Part shown: positions 55,619-64,000 of the stretch, in pieces
Position numbering within the stretch: position 1 is the first letter of the stretch
How the letters are laid out: each line of letters begins with the position of its first letter
Origin: Microbotryum silenes-acaulis
Taxonomy: Eukaryota; Basidiomycota; Microbotryomycetes; Microbotryales; Microbotryaceae
Direction: 5' to 3'
NCBI GenBank assembly: GCA_003665825.1
Contig: QPFY01000002.1
Coordinates: 124,001-188,000 of the forward strand
Length of the DNA stretch: 64,000 nt
Made by a program: the position numbers and the translations under genes
The notes under the pieces: generated by a model
The model's input: only the letters and a program-made list of their open reading frames with translations
The model's database searches: none
Told to the model about the DNA's origin: nothing

Positions 55619-58600
55619 ATGGCATCGGTCAACTCGAACCCCAGCATGCAGCGATGGCTTGCCCGACTTACGGACCTGCCCCAGCTTGTGCTGCCGACCG
55701 ACTACGCGAGGCCATCCGGTGAAGCCATGGTCGAGGCACACGAGAAGCGCACCATCGACGACCGCATCGGCAATGCACTCGTACGCCTCGCGCTCTATGA
55801 TGAGCTAGGCGACGACTCGGACTCGGAACCGGAACGGGACCAGAGGCAGAGTCAGCAGAATCAGCGCGAGGGAATCGATCAGAAGCTCGCCGCTCGAGGT
55901 GCTCGGGACCACCGTCGACAGAGCAATACTCCGACGCCATTCCACCTCTTGCTCGCGTCCTTCGTCGTACTGCTGCATCGCTTCACGGGGGAGAACGACC
56001 TCGTCATCGCGACCTCGTCCCCGTCCTCGCCCGATCCGCTGCTCCTGCGCATCAAACTCGAGCCGAGTGACTCGTTCTGGTCACTCGTCAAGCGCGTGCA
56101 ATGGCTCGAACAGGACGCCGAGAACGACAAGGTCCCGTACGAGAAGCTGCTCGAAGCGCTCGGCCGCGGCAAGAGTAGCGAGGCAGAGCGCGGACAGCGA
56201 CAGGACGGTCCTCCCGAGGCGCCTCTGTTCAGGGTCCGCTTCTTCGACGAGACCGACGAGACCGAGACCTCGTTCGTGCAGCAGACTTCGCTCACGTCCG
56301 ATCTGACCGTCTTCGTCACTTCGACCGCCCACGACTCTCTCTCGGCAGCCGCGGCGGGATCGTCGCTGACGCCCTCTGCCTCGGGTACGGCCACGCCGAC
56401 CTCGTTGAGGACCTCGCTCCGGGCACCGACTGTCGCGCTCACGCTCTCGTACAACTCGCTCGTGTTCTCTCAACCGCGTATAGCGACCATGCTCGACCAG
56501 TTGCTTCATCTCGTACACCACGCCGCCGCACATCCCCTCGACGCGATCGGATCTATCTCGCTGTTGACCCACAAGCAGCGCAAAGTCTTGCCCAACCCTC
56601 GTGCCGATCTCGAATGGACCGGGTACCGGGGCGCCATCACCGATATTTTCAGTCGCAACGCCCGAGCATTCCCCGACCGAACCTGTATCGTCGAAAGCTT
56701 GAGTCCCACCGCCGTCGGAGGTGCGAACAGGCTGCGCAGCTTCAGTTACCAGCAGATCGACGAGTCGTCCAACGTGCTCGCTCATCACCTTGTCGCTTCG
56801 GGCGTGGAGAGGGAAGAAGTCGTCACCGTCTATTCGACTCGAGGCGTCGACCTCGTTGTCGCCGTTATGGGCGTACTCAAGGCAGGCGCCACGTTTAGCG
56901 TCATCGACCCCGCGTATCCACCCGCGCGTCAGATCATCTACCTTCAGGTCGCTCAGCCTCGGGCTTTGGTCATTCTCGCCGCTGCGGGATCGCTGCTGCC
57001 GCCCGTGCGCAAATACGTGTCCGAGACGTTGAAGATCCGCGTCGAGGTCCCCGCAATGCAGCTCTTGGCGTCCAGCTTTTTGCTGGGGTCTGCTCCGGCC
57101 GAGGGCGAACCTGATGCTCTGGACGGTGTTCGATCTAAGGCGGGGCAGGCTTTGAACATCCCCTTGGGTCCGGACTCGATCGGGACATTGTCCTTCACCA
57201 GTGGTTCGACGGGTATTCCCAAGGGTGTGCAAGGACGTCATTTCAGTTTAACTCATTTCTTCCCTTGGATGAGCAAGACCTTTGGGCTGAGCGAAACAAG
57301 TCGTTTCACCATGCTGAGTGGAATAGCCCACGATCCGATCCAAAGGGATAGTAAGTTTGGATACGACCTGTTGCGTGTCTACAAGCTATATATGTCGCGT
57401 TCAAAACCTTCTGACATCCTGACCTCCTCCGACAGTCTTCACGCCGTTGTTCTTGGGCGCCGAGCTGCACATCCCTACTGCCGAGGACATTGGAACTCCC
57501 GGACGGCTGGCCGAATGGATGGCCGATAGCAAAGTCACCATCACTCATCTCACCCCAGGTCAGTGTTTCTCGACTTTCAGATCTCGACTCGTGCTCGCAT
57601 GGGGCTAAACCGCGTCTTTGCTATTACGTGTAGCCATGGGCCAACTGCTCTCCGCTCAAGCGACCCGCTCGATCCCTAGCTTGCTCAACGCTTTCTTCGT
57701 CGGCGACGTCCTGACCAAGCGAGACTGTACTCGCCTTCAGCAACTTGCGAACAATGTGCGCATCATCAACATGTTTGGTACGACCGAGACGCAGCGTGCC
57801 GTATCCTACTTCGCCATCCCTTCCCTCTCCACGGATCCCACGTTCCTCAAATTGAGGAAGGACATCATGCCCGCTGGCCAAGGAATGATCAACGTCCAGT
57901 TGTTGGTCGTCAACCGCAACGACAAGAACCAAATTTGCGCCGTCGGCGAAGTCGGCGAGATTTACGTTCGCTCCGGTGGGTTAGCGGAAGGCTATTTGCA
58001 GTTGCCCGAGTCGACGGCGGAGAAGTTTGTCGCGAACTGGTTCGGCACCGGGGTCGAACGCGAGGATCTTATTCAATCGGGCGACGAGGCGTGGAAGCCT
58101 TACTGGAAAGGAGTGAGGGATAGGATGTACAGGAGCGGAGATTTGGGGAGGTACAACCCCGATGGTACGGTCGAGTGCACAGGTCGCGCCGATGATCAGA
58201 TCAAGATCCGTGGCTTTAGGATCGAGTTGGGAGAGATCGACACCCATCTGAGTCGACATCCCGCTGTGAGAGAGAACGTCACGCTCGTTCGAAGGGACAA
58301 GTACGAGGAAAAGGTCCTCGTGGCATACTTCGTGCCATTGATGGGCAGCAAGGAACTGGAAGGATTGGTCAGCGGAGGCGAAGACGACGGCGCTGGTGCC
58401 GATGAAGGGGCCAAGGTCACCGCAAGTGAAGTCGCGAAAGGCTTGACAAAGTATAGGAGGTTGATCAAGGACATTAGGGACTACCTCAAGACCAAGTTGC
58501 CAAGTTATTCGATTCCGACTGGTGCGTTTCGCTTGACCAACAGGATCAGCAGATCTCCGGAAACAAGCTGACAAAGGCTTTGCTGCTTTCCTCAGTGTTC

Positions 58601-60440
58601 GTCCCGTTGACGCGCATGCCCCTTAACCCGAACGGCAAAGTCGACAAGCCGGCTCTGCCCTTCCCGGACACTGTTGCCGCGGCCGCCGCTACGACAACGA
58701 CCCACGCCGCCTCGGGCTCCGCGCCGACGCTTAGCGTGACCGAGCGAGCGATCCACGACATCTGGCTCAAACTATTGCCATCGCCCCCGGCTCAAATCCC
58801 GACGGACGAGAGCTTCTTCGATCTGGGTGGTCACTCGATCTTGGCCACGAGGCTCATCTTCGAGTTGAGGACAACGCTCGCCATCGGTGCGCCTTTGGGG
58901 ATCGTGTTCGACCATCCCACCATCGCTGGCTTGGCGAAGGAGTTGGACCGCTTGAGGGACTCAGACTTGGGCCTCGCCAGTGGTGAGCGATCGGCCAAGT
59001 CGGGCTCGACGTCGACTGCGAATGATGACGAGTACGCAGAGGACGCGGAGAAACTCATGGCAAGATTACAAGCCAAGTACGAGAAACCGCAAGAGGTAGA
59101 GGGGCCAAAGACGGTGTTCCTGACGGGCGCGACGGGGTTCTTGGGCGCCTTTATCCTCAAGGACCTACTTGTTCATCGTCAGAGCCAGGTCAAGAAGGTC
59201 ATCTGCCACGTGCGTGCTAAGTCGCCCGAAGCCGCTCTTCAGAGGTTGAGGGAAAGCGGTCAGGGCCGTGATGCCTGGGACGAAGCTTGGGTTGAAAAGG
59301 GTCGGGTGGAAGCGGTCACTGGCGATCTAGAAGCCGACAAGCTAGGGATGAGCGAGCAGGAATGGGACAGAACTGCTCAGGAAGCTGATGTCATCATTCA
59401 TAACGGTGCCTTAGTGAGTTTTCCCTTCACGCTTGGGTCATCATTTGCTCGCCGCAGCAGTGGACTCACGCCTGACGACGCTGCTTTGCTCAAATTATCA
59501 GGTCCACTGGATTTACCCTTACGCCAAGCTTCGAGCGGCGAACGTTCTCGCTACGCTAGCAGTTCTTGATCTTGCCGCTGCGACTCGGCCCAAGGTCATT
59601 TCTTTCGTCTCGACGACGGCCGTGATTGAAAAGGGTCACTATGTCCGCCTCGGCGATTCCCTCGTTCAACAAGGAAATAAGGGTGTGCCTGAATCGGACC
59701 CGCTCGATGCCGGCAAGGAAGGCCTCAAGGGTGGTTACGGTCAATCGAAATGGGTTTCCGAGCGGTTGATCCTCGAAGCTGGTCGCCGCGGCTTGGCGGG
59801 CGCGATTGTTCGCCCCGCTTACGTTGTTGGTGATTCGACGTCGGCGGTGACCAACACCGACGATTTCCTGTGGCGGCTCGTCAAGGGGTGTATCCAACTG
59901 GGTCACATCCCTGATATTCACAACTCGATCAACATGACGCCCGTCGATCACGTTGCTCGCATTACCGCCGTTTCAGCCCTCCAATCCCCTTTAGAACCTC
60001 TGCGCGTTCATCAAGTTTCGGCACGCCCCCCACCCCGGTTCAACCAATTTCTCTCGGCGTTGCAGCGGTACGGGTATCAGGTCAAGAAGACAGAATATCT
60101 GCCCTGGAGGACGCTCTTAGAGCAGCACGTGCTCAAGTCGCAGGACAACGCCCTGTTCCCCCTGCTGCACTTCGTCTTGGACGACTTGCCCACGAGCACC
60201 AAAGCCGCCGAGATCGACGATTCGAACACGATCGCGTTGCTGAAAAAAGCCGGGGAAGTTGAGACGATGACTGTCGATGATGGGTTGGTAGGCTTGTATC
60301 TGGCTTGGTTGGTCGCCGCGGGCTTCTTGGAAGCTCCGGCTGTGCCGGCGTCAGAGGGGAAGAACGTCTTGACCTTGCCGGCGTTGAGGTCGGGTCAAAT
60401 CGCGAAAGCGATTGGTCGTTCTTCGGGCCATACGACTTGA
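55619..60440 (+). CDS. LYS2: L-2-aminoadipate reductase (alpha-aminoadipate reductase)
   Basis: Reduces alpha-aminoadipate to its semialdehyde in the fungal lysine pathway, after activation by a phosphopantetheinyl transferase (Lys5 type). Exons 55619-57350, 57436-57558, 57634-58521, 58596-59413 and 59502-60440 give 1,499 residues with all phases correct. The order is an N-terminal condensation-like region, then an adenylation domain with [13 protein letters not shown] (about 525-536), [24 protein letters not shown] and [12 protein letters not shown]. The carrier domain has FFDLGGHSI with the pantetheine Ser995. The C-terminal NADPH reductase has [12 protein letters not shown] (1092-1098 core) and [13 protein letters not shown] with the catalytic Tyr/Lys. 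Length and order are those of Lys2 and not of a multi-module NRPS. Start: first ATG after a C/T-rich leader. Confidence 0.95.
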
Positions 60441-60877
60441 CGGCCTTACAGCAGACTTGGCGTCTTGGGAAACTGGAACGCAGGCAGTTTTTGGTGCGGT
60501 GGAACTTCAATAATAAAGCCTAAATGGGACGAGGTCCTGGGAACAATAGTTTAGAAAGCGCGTGATGTTTGCAGATGCAGGGCAGCAGTATCATGCTTCT
60601 AAGAGGAAGGATCCTGCTGCGGTGAGATTAACCCAGTTATTGTGGTGCTCTCGAAGTCGTACGCGCCATTGAGGATAGGGTACGCGTCAATGAGATTAAG
60701 ACGCCTCCATCTCGTGAAAAAATCTCAAAGAGCTATTGTTGACAACAAGGTTATGGACCAGAATCTCGATCTACGTGGTACGGCGGAAGGACGGACAGGG
60801 AGGGGTACGACAAGAAACGGAGGAATCACAAGGGACCACACAGAGTGTGGATGTCTATAGAGGGGGGAAAGCAGCTT
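60441..60877. other. Intergenic, between convergent 3' ends
   Basis: 437 bp that hold the 3' untranslated regions of LYS2 and of the carrier gene. An AATAAAG at about 60511 could be the LYS2 polyadenylation signal. No gene seen. Confidence 0.5.
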
Positions 60878-62999
60878 TCACCCCGAGTTTTCAGGTTGAG
60901 GATGAGACAAGGCATAGAGCCGTCGCATGAGGACCTCGTATCTGCGAAACAATCGAAGCATCGGGTTCCGGCATAGGTCAGTCTCGGTCGGTCGAGCAAC
61001 GCAGCCGAATCGGCAGCGAGCGGCAGATTGGAAGCAAACGAAACTCACGTTAGGATCGTCAGTGCGCTCGACGGTACCGTCCTGATCAAATTGACGCCCA
61101 TGCCGCGATAGAAACCCGATGGGCCTTCCGTCCGCAAGATCCGTTTGAACAAAGCCGCCACGCCTTCGTGCGATCGGGCAACAGGTGGGGTCGCCCCCTC
61201 GTGAGGTATCGGTCCCGATGTCTGTGTCCGTACGTTCTTTTGGATTTGAAGTCGGGTACGGAGTACTTCGTGGGGGTAAGTAGCTACCGATGCGATCATT
61301 TTCGACACCGAGGAGCAATAGAGGATCGTCGAGGATGGGATGTCGGATCCGTCAGGCGGTCCTACAAGAATCGGCGTGAGGGAAACGAATTAGAATTGCG
61401 AAAGAGTGACTGATTCAGAGGGGGCGGAAAGCTTACGATTGTAGACTTTGAGCTGTTCATAGAGTGGGAATTGAAGCGCAATATGGCTGACGCCAATCAA
61501 GCTTGGGACCATCCCTCGGTAGAATGTTTGTATCCCTTCGGTGTGGTAGATTCGTCTGATGGCGTCCCATGTATGCGAATACCGCGGCTCGTTCGGTCCT
61601 GTCGTTTGGGTCTGAATGGGCCGAGATCGTTGATCAGCAACAGCCACGGCCTCTATCACGGTGCGCGGTCAGAGTCGCTTACCATGAACCGAGTCTTGAC
61701 GACCCAGAGAGGATTTGTGACGATTGTCCCCGTTGCTCCGGCGACCATGGCCGCGACGATGTGCGATATCGGGTCATCGTTTCCTGCACGTCATCAGATG
61801 TGTGTGAGTAACCAAGGATGCTTTCCAGCCAAGCGTCTGAGAGGGTGAAGCCGGAGTCGCTCCTTCCATCGGTCGATCAATCGAGATGTTGGGCGGCGCA
61901 GTTCAAGGATCAACAACAGTCTCGGAATCAGACGCCCTCCCGGGAGTATTGTCTAATATTCAGATTCATCCGCCCCTTCGTGCACCACCTCTCCACCCGC
62001 GAGGAGTTTGAAGGGTGTAGAAGAAAGGACGGAAGGTTCGTCAGAGGTCTAAGGATGTAAGTTGATAGTCATCTTGTTCCTGTAGACTGTTGTTCGGGGT
62101 GGCCTCTTTACACGCTCGGCTCATTGATGACTTGTGGGATCTTGGCCCCATCGTTACGAGTCTACGAGCTGGACGAGATGCGTGCGGATAAAGTGCGGAC
62201 ACGAGGGAGGAAAAAGGAGACAAATGCGCAGAGTGGCCAGCGGACGGGAGGGAGGGAGACTGACCTCTTGATCGGCCCATGGTCGACTTGATCTTGTCGT
62301 ACACGGTGAAGTAGATGGCCCATGTGGGGAGGTACCCGATGATGGTTGGTCCTAGGCCTCGATAGAAGCCGCGGAAGCCAGCGGTCGATGCGATGTGGAC
62401 ACACGTGCCTGGTCATCCCCGTTCGACCGTGCGAAGAGAACATCGAGGGTGTCGTCAGTGAGTGCCATGCACTAAGAAAGGAAGAGACCATATGGTAGGC
62501 ATGCTGGCTCGACGTCTCAGGTCATGATCACGGGGACAGTGCGTGCATGAACACCTGGAGAAGAGCCAGGGCACGATCGGCGACGAGAGGAAGGAAAAAG
62601 AGCCCAAGCGAAAGAGGGGCGCCGACTGCGAGACCGCGAGACTGCGAGCCCGCGCGAGTTGCGGCCAGTGCGACTTGAAAGCGCCAGCGGCTCACCAGCG
62701 GTCCAGCGGCCGTCACCCGTCGGCTCGTGCAATCGCAGCTCCCGCCAGTCGCCAACGCGGTCCTGTCCTGCCCCGCGCAAATCAGGAACACGACCCAGAG
62801 CAGGGCTTGATGGCTTACCTATGAGTCCTCTCGGAGCGGTCGTCGCGCCCGAGGCTTGCAGACGAGTCTTTATGACGTCGAGCGGACAGGTGACGACCGA
62901 GGTGACCAGACCCGCGCCAGCGCCGGCTAGCATCGACTCGGCACCATGGAACCACACGGTCGAGCCTTTGGGATCCCGGTCGGTGAGGGTGACCCGCAT
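60878..62999 (-). CDS. Mitochondrial carrier, NAD+ (Yia6/Yea6)-like
   Basis: A transporter of the mitochondrial inner membrane with three repeats, 325 residues. Exons 62999-62819, 62408-62265, 61783-61683, 61611-61437, 61361-61049 and 60941-60878 join in phase. Signature motifs are CPLDVIKTRLQ (39-48), TNPLWVVKTRFM with Trp in place of the usual acidic residue, and TYPHEVLRTRLQ. The Trp form is seen in the NAD+, pyrimidine nucleotide and FAD/folate carrier subgroup. The first and third motifs are closest to yeast Yia6/Yea6, so NAD+ import is the best guess. GFYRGLGPTIIGYLPTWAIY and TFYRGMVPSLIGVSHIALQF are the matrix-helix and even-helix regions. Intron 2 is long (481 bases) and could hide a small exon. 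Alternative: Rim2-type pyrimidine carrier. Confidence 0.8.
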
Positions 63000-64000
63000 C
63001 GCGTCCCCAGTTCAGTTCACTCGGGAACGGGGGGCAAAGGGGGGCGAGCGCGAGAGGGCAACCAGCTATTAGCAGCGGCGTGCAAGAGCGTGCAGTCAAC
63101 GGCACTTCGACGGCACTTGAACGCGCCCCAAATTGCCCATGCGTGCAGCAGGAGACGGACGGGTTGGTTCTCCGCCGCGCCAAAGTCCCTTTAAGGAAAA
63201 TTCAGTGGCCACTTTGGGGAGGTATGGACGCAACACCAGAACGCCTAAGGGCATGACCACTGCAGAGCTGGCGTCGTGAACTTATCAAAGGGACGGCAAG
63301 GATATGGGGTGATCGCCAAAAAGGGTGAGCGGAGCAACGCAGGCCGGGAGTTAGTGAGTCAACGGGGACTCCGCGGAGGGGAGGGATAGGGTGCACCTAT
63401 TCCAAGGAGGAGCGTAGGTTGCAGGGAAAAATGGAGAAAGAGGGGAAAAGGAAGAGATGATGACCTGGGGCAAGGCGGAACAGGCGTGTAAGTCTTAGTC
63501 AGGTCAGAGGCGATTGCCTGAATAATCTGGTTCAGCGCCCGATAAGGGTCATCATCTCTGTTTGTACTAGTAGGTAGCTGAATGACATATTCCCAGTCCC
63601 CCCTGTCAAGAATCCAATCATACCTTATTGTCTCTTAATACTATTCACTTCCATGCCCCTACTTCATTCGTACTAGCTAGCTTCATCTCTCCTCAATTCG
63701 TCGTTCTGTGCCTGCCAGATCCCAGCGCCTGATTGAGTTCCGGTTGACACGTCGGATTCGGTTGAAGTCGCGCGCCCTGCGGGCGCTCGTCTCTCTTCCT
63801 TCTCCATCTATCTTCCATCCTCTATCTTGCGCTCGTACTCAACTGCTTGAGTCGGGATCCAGTCCTCAATACTTCTAATACCCCCAACTTAACGTTATAC
63901 CGCTGGTGGCTGGACATGGCGTGGTACTCGAGACATCGGTCCAAGGGAGCAATTCAATCACCGAGCTACCACATCTAATTTAATATGAACGCCGGAACCC
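63000..64000. other. Carrier gene upstream region; no further gene seen
   Basis: No frame with a known domain. A purine-rich stretch lies at about 63,425-63,462 and mixed C/T-rich sequence to the right edge. Confidence 0.5.

Noticed and set aside
56081..57241. 386-codon open frame on the minus strand inside LYS2
   Set aside because: It is antisense to a clear adenylation domain; the composition is that of a GC-rich shadow frame with no domain.
55619..60440. Possible NRPS or NRPS-like natural product gene
   Set aside because: Domain order, length and motifs match Lys2, and the surroundings are housekeeping genes.
1..64000. CRISPR arrays, bacterial operons, rRNA genes
   Set aside because: None seen; the sequence is eukaryotic with spliceosomal introns throughout.

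Overview
The window is a piece of a nuclear fungal genome, most likely a basidiomycete and plausibly Pucciniomycotina/Microbotryomycetes. The reasons are GC-rich host genes with several short GT-AG introns, a fungal LYS2 alpha-aminoadipate reductase, GPI13, a DUF676 lipase, and Plavaka (CMC) and KDZ DNA transposons, which are typical of basidiomycetes. The lineage is an inference; no rRNA or marker phylogeny was possible.

The window has two halves. Positions 1 to about 46,720 are transposon-rich, with one complete conserved host gene (a DUF676 lipase, 41,583-43,893). Positions about 46,900-63,000 are a compact block of host genes: a Utp8/NOL11-like propeller protein, GPI13, a small conserved membrane protein, LYS2 and a mitochondrial NAD+-type carrier.

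Layout of the transposon half. 1-2,080: ORF1 and the first codons of ORF2 of a LINE on the minus strand, joined by an overlapping stop-start TAATG. 3,551-5,554: the 3' end of a second, plus-strand LINE with a poly(A) tract, abutting a 5'-truncated Copia pol (5,597-7,666) and its 3' LTR (7,689-7,916). 7,917-18,146: a decayed Helitron helicase gene, split at 9,460 by a 7,803-bp Plavaka-type transposon (9,460-17,262) with 19-bp TIRs. Removing that element with one copy of its 2-bp duplication GT restores the helicase reading frame. The Plavaka element carries a multi-exon transposase on the minus strand and, divergently, a second gene of an unrecognised family (14,749-16,914). 21,521-23,420: a 1,900-bp element with TIRs and a 9-bp target duplication that carries a helicase motif I fragment; a truncated near-identical copy sits at 45,680-46,723, just upstream of the first host gene of the dense block. 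28,751-28,902: a 152-bp MITE with the same TIRs as the Plavaka element. 29,620-37,149: a Mutator-like element with 325-bp TIRs, coding for a MULE transposase with a SWIM zinc finger and a C-terminal Ulp1-like (C48) protease region. 37,198 onward: the start of a second Plavaka-related element that keeps only a homologue of the unrecognised accessory gene (37,498-39,477), followed by a 73-bp tandem repeat and a broken KDZ transposase (39,882-41,176).

The most unusual content is the accessory gene family shared by two Plavaka-type elements, the MULE-SWIM-Ulp1 arrangement, and the exactly resolvable nested insertion in the Helitron. Exon boundaries of host genes were worked out by joining reading frames across GT-AG introns. 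Exons of the transposase genes are only approximate.
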